From Opitutia bacterium (GTDB taxonomy: Bacteria > Verrucomicrobiota > Verrucomicrobiia > Opitutales > Opitutaceae): a stretch of DNA of 6,665 nucleotides. Shown here piece by piece: positions 1 through 5,583 of this stretch. Made by a program: the position numbers and the translations under genes. The stretch lies in assembly GCA_025351035.1 (NCBI GenBank), contig JANXWT010000209.1, positions 1 to 6,665 on the forward strand, read 5' to 3'. The stretch's first letter is position 1. Each line of letters starts with the position of its first letter. The notes under the pieces are model-generated. The model did no database searches. It saw only the letters and a program-made list of their open reading frames with translations, and was not told where the DNA came from.

Positions 1-349
1 CCAGCCCGCACACGGTCGCGATGTCGAGGCCGGTCACGGTGTTGTCGGCCGACTTCACGTTGACCGAGGCCTCGTTGTAGAAACCGTCGAGGTGGCCGCC
101 GGTCTGCGCGAGCCACACCTCGTCGAGGCGGACACCCGCGCGTTTCTCGGCCATCTCGAGCGCATGGTGCGTCGCCTCGCAGGCGGCCTTGTAGTCGACG
201 ACCTCGCCCTTCATCACGCCGCGCGCGGGCGCGACGCCGACGCCGATGATATTGAGACTGCGCCCGCGGGAGACTTCCCCGGCGAGCACGGCGATTTTGC
301 CGGTGCCGATTTCGACAGCACCCACGATGCGACTGTTGTTAGAGATCAC
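1..349 (-). CDS. ftsA: Cell division protein FtsA, N-terminal part (cut by window edge)
   Basis: FtsA is an actin-like ATPase that anchors FtsZ filaments to the inner membrane and recruits later divisome proteins. Only the first 116 codons are present. They show the phosphate-1 loop region of the actin/Hsp70 fold (VEIGTGKIAVL, residues 12-22), then the family stretch IIGVGVAPARGVMKGEVVD (34-52), and AQTGGHLDG (81-89), which matches the 'LALSGKHI'-like strand of the E. coli protein. The start is taken as GTG at 349 because a very good ribosome binding site (AAGGAAGGGG) precedes it and SRIVGAVEIG follows directly, as in other FtsA proteins. The gene begins inside the last codons of ftsQ (11-nt overlap), the classical ftsQ-ftsA arrangement. 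ftsZ would be expected next, outside the window. The identification is secure. Confidence 0.95.
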   Translation of the reverse strand, partial: MISNNSRIVGAVEIGTGKIAVLAGEVSRGRSLNIIGVGVAPARGVMKGEVVDYKAACEATHHALEMAEKRAGVRLDEVWLAQTGGHLDGFYNEASVNVKSADNTVTGLDIATVCGL

Positions 350-1310
350 GTTTCCCCTTCCTTTGCGGTTGAGTGGTAATGGTTGGATGAGCTTTGAAAA
401 ACTGGTCGGCCGGCCGGTCGAACTGCACCGCCACCTGGCTGCCGAGCGTGAGGTTCACCTGCATGAGCGCGGCGTCAGGCTGGACACGCGCGGCGTCGAT
501 CACGTAGTCGAGCTGCGCGACTTGCCGGAAAAAATCTTCCCGCCGGCTGAACACGATCCGCGGAATCTCCTGCGTCTTCACCACGATCTCGTCGCTCTCC
601 GCCAACTGCGCCAGCGAGACGATGAGCCACTCGCGGTAAAGATGCGGCGCCTGCAGTTGCGCGGTCGTGAGAAGATTCGCGACCGCGTCCATCCCGGCGA
701 TGGGCGCATAGCCGTCGCCGGTGCGAGTCAGCTTCACGCCGTCGAGCCACGGCAAGCTCGCAAGGAGCGGTTTGCCGTAGTTGACGCCGGCGTAGATCAC
801 GCCGTCACGCGCCACGACGAGCTGCTGCGGGCGGCCGTCGCTGTCCTGCACCTGAATCCGCGCCACCGGCGAACGCTCCTGCAATGTCACCGCCAGCAGG
901 TCGGGAAAATTCCGCGTGAGCACGGCGACGCGCACCTGGCCGTGGCCGGTCAGCCGATCGCGCAACGCGGTGAGATCGAGCCCCATCAGCGACGCGTTTT
1001 TCGGCAACGCCAAGGTGGCCGCCACCCAGTTTCTCGTCAGGGTGCCGTCGGTGATGAGCGTGATTTCGCGCACCGGCTCGCTGCGCACGGCCGTGGCCAG
1101 TGCCTCGCGATCGTGCTCCCACGAATGCACGACGGCATAGGCGCTCCACGCGGCGAGCCCGGTGCCGGCACAGACCACGGTGTATTTCAGCCACGCGAGA
1201 TTGCGGCGGTGGCGACCCTTGCTCGACAACGCGACCGGCTGCACGTCCTGACGAATGCTGCGCCAGGAGCGGCCGGGTTGGGCAGAGGAGTTGTCGGTGG
1301 GGGCGCTCAT
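339..1310 (-). CDS. ftsQ: Cell division protein FtsQ (POTRA-domain divisome scaffold)
   Basis: The product is 323 residues, a bitopic inner-membrane protein. A basic cytoplasmic N-terminus (R14, R17, R20, K31-R36) is followed by one membrane segment at about 43-62 (YTVVCAGTGLAAWSAYAVV) and a periplasmic part. That part starts with a POTRA-like domain at about 78-147, which includes VREITLITDGTLTRNWV and the conserved-style NFPDLLAVTLQERSPVA (134-150). The following beta domain contains the FtsQ-type ARDGVIYAG (167-175) and a stretch resembling the 'LPWL.G' element (186-191). The tail is basic. In other bacteria FtsQ binds FtsB/FtsL and couples the cytoplasmic FtsZ ring to septal synthesis. 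The ATG at 1310 overlaps the ddl stop by 4 nt (ATGA), which decides this start; the frame stays open further upstream, but only as a shadow of ddl. Its preceding ribosome binding site is weak (GAAGAA), so coupling to ddl is likely. FtsQ is poorly conserved; the call rests on domain layout plus its position between ddl and ftsA. Confidence 0.9.
   Translation of the reverse strand: MSAPTDNSSAQPGRSWRSIRQDVQPVALSSKGRHRRNLAWLKYTVVCAGTGLAAWSAYAVVHSWEHDREALATAVRSEPVREITLITDGTLTRNWVAATLALPKNASLMGLDLTALRDRLTGHGQVRVAVLTRNFPDLLAVTLQERSPVARIQVQDSDGRPQQLVVARDGVIYAGVNYGKPLLASLPWLDGVKLTRTGDGYAPIAGMDAVANLLTTAQLQAPHLYREWLIVSLAQLAESDEIVVKTQEIPRIVFSRREDFFRQVAQLDYVIDAARVQPDAALMQVNLTLGSQVAVQFDRPADQFFKAHPTITTQPQRKGKRDL
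354..363 (-). promoter_or_regulatory. Ribosome binding site of ftsA, inside ftsQ
   Basis: The minus strand reads AAGGAAGGGG, followed by AAAC and then GTG at 349. It is the most extended purine-rich Shine-Dalgarno in the window and lies within the 3' codons of ftsQ. It fixes the GTG start of ftsA and suggests strong, partly independent initiation of ftsA. Confidence 0.7.
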
Positions 1311-2239
1311 TTCTTCAAAGTGCGGCCGAGCCGAAAGCGTTCCACGGCGGGCGCGACCAATTCGCAGCACAACGCATTGAAATCCAATCCCACGCAAGCG
1401 GCGCTCATCGGCAGGAGGCTGGTTTCTTTCATGCCGGGCAGCGTGTTGAGTTCGAGAAAATAAATCTCGCCCTCGGTCGAGAGCATGTAGTCCAGCCGCG
1501 CGTAGTCGCGGCAGCCGCACGCCGCGAACGCCGTCTCCGAAAACTGGCGCACCAACGTGCCAATCTCCTCGGAGATTTGCGCCGGGGCGAAATACTCCGT
1601 CAGCCCCTTCGTGTATTTGCTCGCGTAGTCGAACACGCCCGACTTCGGCACGATCTCCACGACACCCATCGCGCGCCCCCGCAGCAGGCCGACGGTCAGC
1701 TCGCGGCCAATGATTTTCTTCTCCGCCAGCCAGTCGCCCTGCCGCAGTCCGCCGATCGCGATTTGCAGTCCGGCCTTGGACGTCACCAGCTGCAAGCCGA
1801 AGCTGCTGCCCTGCCGGTTGGGCTTGAGCACCACCTGATCGCCCAGTTCGGCCGCCAACGCCGCAGGAGCGGGCTTTTTCGCTGCGTTGAAAAACCGCCC
1901 CGGGGCCACCTGGACGCCGACGGCCGACACGGTCTGGCGCGTGCGCCATTTGTCGAAGCACAATTCGCTGCTGCGTGCATCCGAACCGGCGTAATGGAAA
2001 CCCGCGGCCTCCAGCAGACGCTGCATGCCGCCGTCTTCCCCGAAGATGCCGTGCAGCGTCGAACAGACGACGTGCTTTGCCGGGTCGAGGCCCGCCGGCA
2101 ACGCGTCGCCATCGACGACATACATCTCCGACGGATGCGCATACGCCATCGCCGACGCCACGAATTTTCCGGAACCGAGCGAGACCTCGCGCTCGGGCGA
2201 CGTGCCACCGCACAGGACTGCAAGCACGGGTTCGTTCAC
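1307..2239 (-). CDS. ddl: D-alanine--D-alanine ligase
   Basis: This 310-residue ATP-grasp ligase joins two D-alanines for the UDP-MurNAc-pentapeptide in the cytoplasm; the length is normal for DdlB-type enzymes. The visible motifs are: CGGTSPEREVSLGSG (10-24), with E16 matching the first D-Ala-site glutamate; HGIFGEDGG (63-71); VLKPNRQGSSFG (137-148), the ATP-binding hairpin; the omega-loop element DYASKYTKGLTEYFAPA (204-220), with Y209 at the position of E. coli Tyr216; and the metal site RLD (D250), E263 and N265 in LELNTLPGMKETSLLP. The tyrosine and family motifs favour D-Ala-D-Ala over the D-lactate (VanA-like) activity. The start is GTG at 2239, because GGAGGG lies 7 nt upstream and GTGA overlaps the murB stop. 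An ATG at 2254 would add five residues but has no such site. The next gene, ftsQ, overlaps by 4 nt. Confidence 0.96.
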   Translation of the reverse strand: MNEPVLAVLCGGTSPEREVSLGSGKFVASAMAYAHPSEMYVVDGDALPAGLDPAKHVVCSTLHGIFGEDGGMQRLLEAAGFHYAGSDARSSELCFDKWRTRQTVSAVGVQVAPGRFFNAAKKPAPAALAAELGDQVVLKPNRQGSSFGLQLVTSKAGLQIAIGGLRQGDWLAEKKIIGRELTVGLLRGRAMGVVEIVPKSGVFDYASKYTKGLTEYFAPAQISEEIGTLVRQFSETAFAACGCRDYARLDYMLSTEGEIYFLELNTLPGMKETSLLPMSAACVGLDFNALCCELVAPAVERFRLGRTLKK

Positions 2240-3228
2240 AGCACGTCCCTCCATTCTTGTCCGAAAAGCAGCACTTCGGGCTCGAGAACGACGCCCCGGG
2301 CGCTCTGCACACGGGCGCGCACTTCCCGCACAAGGCCGATGATGTCGGCACAGGTCGCGCGACCGCGATTGACGATGAAATTCGCATGCACCGCGGACAC
2401 TTCCGCGTCGCCCACGCGCAGGCCCTTCAAGCCGGTCTCGTCGATCAGCTTGCCCGCGGAGCCACCCGGCGGGTTCTTGAAGATGCAGCCGGCGCTCGGC
2501 TCGCGCGGCTGGGACTCCCCGCGCTTCTTCTGGTAAACGTCGATCTGCCGGCGGATGTCCGCCGACGCGCCCGCCGCCGGCCGCTTGAGGCAGGCACCAA
2601 GCGCAATCGCCTCGTGCAACTCGCCGCAATGCCGGTAGTCCACATGCATCTCGGCCCGCTTCATTGTGCGGACCTCGCCTTGCATCGTCATCAACTGAAC
2701 CTCGTCCACGACATCGAACATCCAGCCGCCCATCGCGCCCGCGTTCATGCGGAGCGCGCCGCCGACCGAGCCGGGAATCCCTTCGAGAAACTCAAAGCCC
2801 GGCAGACCCGCCTTGGTCGCGAGACCGCAGAGGTTTTTCAACCGCAGCCCCGCGCCCGCCCAAATCCGGCCGTCGGGTTGCCGCGAGAATTCCCGCCAGC
2901 TCTCGTGACCGAGCGAGATGACGAGTCCGTCCACCCCATCGTCGGGAATGATGAGATTCGAACCGCGGCCGAGCAGCAGCACCGGCAGAGCGCAGCGGCC
3001 GGCCTCGCGCAAGAGCTGGCGCAAGTCCTCCACCGAGGCCGGCTCGGCGTAGATGCGCGCCGGGCCGCCCACGCGCATCGTCGTCCTCGGTGCGAGCGGC
3101 TCGCGTTCGCGCACCCTCGTCTCCGGGCTCAGCCGGTGGTTGAGTGAGAGGAGAAACTCGGGCCACACCGCGTCGCCCTGGGGCGGGAACGGGATTTTCC
3201 GGGAGGAAACTGGAGAAGGCAGGCTCAT
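2236..3228 (-). CDS. murB: UDP-N-acetylenolpyruvoylglucosamine reductase
   Basis: MurB reduces UDP-GlcNAc-enolpyruvate to UDP-MurNAc with NADPH and FAD in the cytoplasm. At 330 residues, it shows the FAD-binding RVGGPARIY (52-60), LLLGRGSNLIIPDDGVDGL (84-102) and GIPGSVGGALRMNAGAMG (150-167), then YRHC (198-201), SAGCIFKNPPG (245-255), GKLIDETGLKG (259-269), VSAVHANFIVN (277-287) and the C-terminal LEPEVLLFG (E316, E318 being candidates for the catalytic glutamate). The compact layout fits a type II enzyme. C248 occupies the position of the catalytic proton-donor serine (E. coli Ser229), and C201 sits where many type II enzymes have serine in 'YRxS'. A proline-rich extension of about 30 residues precedes the core. 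The ATG at 3228 overlaps the murG stop (ATGA), which supports this start; its own binding site is weak. In many dcw clusters murC separates murG and murB; here it does not. Confidence 0.95.
   Translation of the reverse strand: MSLPSPVSSRKIPFPPQGDAVWPEFLLSLNHRLSPETRVREREPLAPRTTMRVGGPARIYAEPASVEDLRQLLREAGRCALPVLLLGRGSNLIIPDDGVDGLVISLGHESWREFSRQPDGRIWAGAGLRLKNLCGLATKAGLPGFEFLEGIPGSVGGALRMNAGAMGGWMFDVVDEVQLMTMQGEVRTMKRAEMHVDYRHCGELHEAIALGACLKRPAAGASADIRRQIDVYQKKRGESQPREPSAGCIFKNPPGGSAGKLIDETGLKGLRVGDAEVSAVHANFIVNRGRATCADIIGLVREVRARVQSARGVVLEPEVLLFGQEWRDVL
2247..2252 (-). promoter_or_regulatory. Ribosome binding site of ddl, inside murB
   Basis: GGAGGG on the minus strand lies 7 nt before the GTG at 2239 and within the last codons of murB. 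It decides the GTG start of ddl over the ATG at 2254, which overlaps this very sequence. Confidence 0.65.
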
Positions 3229-4361
3229 CCGTTCGTCGGCGCGGGCGCGTGGCGCAGGTGGCGCTTGGGCGGGATGCGCAGCGCGAGTTCTTCCAGATCG
3301 TGCACGATGGTGTCGATGCTGTTTTCCCGCGACATGCGGTGGAGGTTTTCGCTGAACTTGTGGAGCAGCCAGTCGTTGAAAATCACGTCGAGCACCTCGG
3401 CGCGGAGCTGCGGCAGCGCTTGCTCATCGAGCACGAAGCCGCCACCCTGCTGCTCGAAATAGCGGGCGTTGGCCCACTGGTGGTTGTCGGCCGCGAACGG
3501 ATACGGGATGAGGATCGCCGGTGTTTCACAACGAATGAGCTCGGCGATGGAGCCGGCGCCAGCGCGGCTGACGACAAGATCAGCGGCGGAGAGCAGGTCG
3601 CCCATGCGGTCGGAGAACGCCTCGAAGCGCACGTGCACGGTCGCGCCGTTCTTCGACTGATAGAGGCGCTCGCCTTCGACGCAATTGCCGAGCCCGGCGA
3701 CGCACCAAAGCTGGATGCCCTCGTGCGTGAAGGCCGCCACGTGCTCCTCCACCCACTGGTTGAGACGACCCGAGCCCTGGCTGCCGCCGATGACCACGAG
3801 GAGCTTTTGAGTCGGATTGAGGCCGAGGCGGGTGCGCGCCTCGGCGCACGGCACGCGAGCGATCTCATTGCGCACCGGCAGCCCGGTGTGGCGCACGGTG
3901 ACTCCCCGCGTGCCCGGCAGCCGCACACCCGGTGGCAAATAGAGGCGGTGGGCGAAATCGGCGAGCGCGCGGACCGCGCGGCCGGGAATGCGGTTGGCTT
4001 CGTGCAGCGCAACGGGAATGCCGAGCAACCGGCCGGCGAAGACGACGCCGGCATTCGTGAATCCGCCAAAACCGATGATGGCATCGGGCTGTTGCTGGCG
4101 GAGAAATCGCCAGCTGAAAAAGAAACCGTGCGACTGCTTGACCACGAAGCGCAGGAGCCGGTCGGGACGTGCGGCGAAGGGCGCGCCGGGCACGCGGGTG
4201 GCGGTGAGATGCGGATATTTTTCGCAGAGCCGGGTGTCGACCCGCTTGCGCGAAATGAAGAGGGTCGCCTCGTGACCGCGCGCGATGAGTGCCTCGGCCA
4301 GCGCAATGCCGGGCGAGAGGTGGCCGCCGGTGCCGCCGCAGGCGATCAGGAATTTGCTCAT
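3225..4361 (-). CDS. murG: Lipid II synthase MurG (UDP-GlcNAc:lipid I N-acetylglucosaminyltransferase)
   Basis: MurG is a GT28 (GT-B fold) enzyme on the inner face of the cytoplasmic membrane. It transfers GlcNAc to undecaprenyl-PP-MurNAc-pentapeptide to give lipid II, the substrate of FtsW. The 378-residue product has the N-terminal glycine loop ACGGTGGHLSPGIALAE (7-23), the second loop IIGFGGFTNAG (95-105), LHEANRIPG (119-127), the C-domain start VVIGGSQGSGRLN (189-201), and the UDP-GlcNAc site VSRAGAGSIAEL (264-275, E274) followed by DNHQWANARYFEQQGGG (292-308). The usual 'HEQN' is HEAN here; the asparagine is kept. A C-terminal tail rich in R, H and P (about 363-378) goes slightly beyond the core. 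The ATG at 4361 follows AAGGGAG at a 7-nt spacing. An out-of-frame ATG at 4368 is not used. The gene overlaps murB by 4 nt. Confidence 0.97.
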   Translation of the reverse strand: MSKFLIACGGTGGHLSPGIALAEALIARGHEATLFISRKRVDTRLCEKYPHLTATRVPGAPFAARPDRLLRFVVKQSHGFFFSWRFLRQQQPDAIIGFGGFTNAGVVFAGRLLGIPVALHEANRIPGRAVRALADFAHRLYLPPGVRLPGTRGVTVRHTGLPVRNEIARVPCAEARTRLGLNPTQKLLVVIGGSQGSGRLNQWVEEHVAAFTHEGIQLWCVAGLGNCVEGERLYQSKNGATVHVRFEAFSDRMGDLLSAADLVVSRAGAGSIAELIRCETPAILIPYPFAADNHQWANARYFEQQGGGFVLDEQALPQLRAEVLDVIFNDWLLHKFSENLHRMSRENSIDTIVHDLEELALRIPPKRHLRHAPAPTNG

Positions 4362-4408
4362 GCGGCATCTCCCTTGAACCGGGTGTGGCCTGGCAGAAAG
4401 TTTTTCAT
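4358..4408 (-). CDS. Putative 16-residue coupling micro-ORF between ftsW and murG
   Basis: The minus strand encodes MKNFLPGHTRFKGDAA, then TGA. Its ATG overlaps the ftsW stop (ATGA, 4405-4408), and its stop overlaps the murG start (ATGA, 4358-4361). The open frame therefore fills the only space between the two genes and restores the 4-nt overlap chain seen in the rest of the operon. A good ribosome binding site (AGAGGTGAT, 4412-4420) places GAGG 7 nt before the ATG. I recognise no family. Possible roles are a translated linker that hands ribosomes from ftsW to murG, a remnant of a lost gene (murC is not here), or chance. The geometry is seen directly; translation is inferred. Confidence 0.4.
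   Translation of the reverse strand: MKNFLPGHTRFKGDAA
4369..4375 (-). promoter_or_regulatory. Ribosome binding site of murG, inside the micro-ORF
   Basis: AAGGGAG on the minus strand precedes the murG ATG at 4361 with a 7-nt spacer. It lies within the codons of the 16-residue micro-ORF (4358-4408), so ribosomes finishing that micro-ORF would stop right at the murG start. Confidence 0.65.
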
Positions 4409-5568
4409 GCCATCACCTCTGTGAGCGGGCGTTTGCGGAGGAGCGGCTTGGGCCGCTCCCAGGTGCGTGCGGTGTTAATAATAATGCCGACGAGCAGGCC
4501 CATCAGCAAAAGGTTCGAGCCGCCGGCACTGATGAACGGCAGCGACATGCCCTTCGTGGGCAACATGCCGGTGACGACGCCGAGATTGATGATCGCCTGG
4601 AGGCAGACCAGCAGCAGGCAACCGGTAACCAGGAGAAATTGAAAAAGATTCGGCGCGCGGCGCACGTGCATGAGGCCGGCTACAAAAATCGTGACGAAGA
4701 GCGCGACGACGAGCAGCGTGAACCAGAGGCCGAGTTCCTCCCCGAGGATCGCAAAGATAAAGTCGGTGTGCGCCTCGGGCAAAAAGGAATTTTGCTGGCG
4801 ACCATTGCCGAGGCCGACTCCGTCGGTGCCGCCGGCGGCGAAGGCGAGAATCGCCTGCCAGAGTTGGTAGGCGCCGTCGCCGCGGTTTGCCTCGACATCC
4901 ATGAACGACGTGATGCGGCGCAGTCGGTTCGGGTTGTGCAGCACGAGGACGGCGAAACCCATCAGCGCGACGGAAATCGACGGCAGCAGGAAGCGGAGTT
5001 TCGCGCCGGCGAGGAAAAGCATGAGCATGCCGATGCCGCCTGTGAGCAGCGCGGTGCCGAAGTCCGGTTCGGCGAGGATGAGTCCGGCAAACACCCCGAC
5101 CCACGCGGCGGGGATGACGAAGCCGCGCACGAATTCGTGCAGCCGGCTTTGGTTCAGCGCGAGGTAGTGCGCGAGCGAGAAGACCATCGCGAGTTTGGCG
5201 AATTCGGAGACTTGCAGACGCATGCTGCCGAGCCCGAGCCAGCGGCGGCTGCCTTTCACCGTGATGCCGATGTGCGGGATGAGCACGAGCACGAGGGCCA
5301 CCAAGGCGAAGCCGGCGCAGATCCAGGAGAGGCGGCGGAGTTGCTCAAGATCGGCGCGGGCAACCATCCAACCGGCGCCGAGCGCGAGCGCGAGGAAGAT
5401 GAGCTGCTTGTAAAGGTAAGCGTAAGGACCGCCCTTCACCGTCGAGCTGGCGCTGAACAGCACCGCGAGACCGATGGCCAGCAACGCCGCGACACAAACC
5501 AGAATGACGCTCGCGGGTGTGATCGAAAGCGTGCGGCGTGGGGTGACGGCGCTCGGCGAACTCTCCAT
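4405..5568 (-). CDS. ftsW: Septal peptidoglycan polymerase FtsW (SEDS family)
   Basis: FtsW is a polytopic inner-membrane glycosyltransferase that polymerises lipid II at the septum together with its class B PBP (FtsI). The 387-residue product has about ten hydrophobic segments, beginning at about 18-40. SEDS motifs are KGSRRWLGLG (105-114), QVSEFAKLA (119-127), AEPDFGTALL (166-175), AAGGTDGVGLGNGRQQ (244-259), LPEAHTDFIFAILGEELG (263-280) and LPTKGMSLPFISAGGSN (336-352). D269 in the HTDF motif corresponds to the essential SEDS aspartate in the large extracellular loop. Placement beside murG favours FtsW over RodA. 'QVSE' and 'ISAGGSN' differ from the commoner QPSE and ISYGGSS. The ATG at 5568 has no purine-rich binding site (GCTCCGCCTCCC precedes it) and lies 15 nt after the LysM stop, so coupled reinitiation is probable. 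No other start is apparent before the first membrane segment. Confidence 0.96.
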   Translation of the reverse strand: MESSPSAVTPRRTLSITPASVILVCVAALLAIGLAVLFSASSTVKGGPYAYLYKQLIFLALALGAGWMVARADLEQLRRLSWICAGFALVALVLVLIPHIGITVKGSRRWLGLGSMRLQVSEFAKLAMVFSLAHYLALNQSRLHEFVRGFVIPAAWVGVFAGLILAEPDFGTALLTGGIGMLMLFLAGAKLRFLLPSISVALMGFAVLVLHNPNRLRRITSFMDVEANRGDGAYQLWQAILAFAAGGTDGVGLGNGRQQNSFLPEAHTDFIFAILGEELGLWFTLLVVALFVTIFVAGLMHVRRAPNLFQFLLVTGCLLLVCLQAIINLGVVTGMLPTKGMSLPFISAGGSNLLLMGLLVGIIINTARTWERPKPLLRKRPLTEVMA

Positions 5569-5583
5569 GGGAGGCGGAGCGTT

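Noticed and set aside
246..1463. Plus-strand 405-codon frame opposite ftsQ and ftsA
   Set aside because: The composition is rich in Arg, His and Ala with no family motif. It is antisense to well supported ftsQ and ftsA, a usual GC-driven shadow.
2252..2254. ATG at 2254 as start of ddl
   Set aside because: It overlaps the GGAGGG that serves the GTG at 2239, adds five residues not typical of Ddl, and breaks the 4-nt overlap pattern.
1311..2387. Open reading frame continuing upstream of ftsQ through ddl (a 682-codon frame in total)
   Set aside because: The ftsQ frame merely stays open in high-GC sequence. The extra part is Arg/Gly/Ala-rich without motifs, and ddl is encoded there in another frame with full catalytic motifs.
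1100..3147. Long plus-strand frames opposite ddl and murB
   Set aside because: They have no recognisable domain or binding site and lie fully antisense to ddl and murB.
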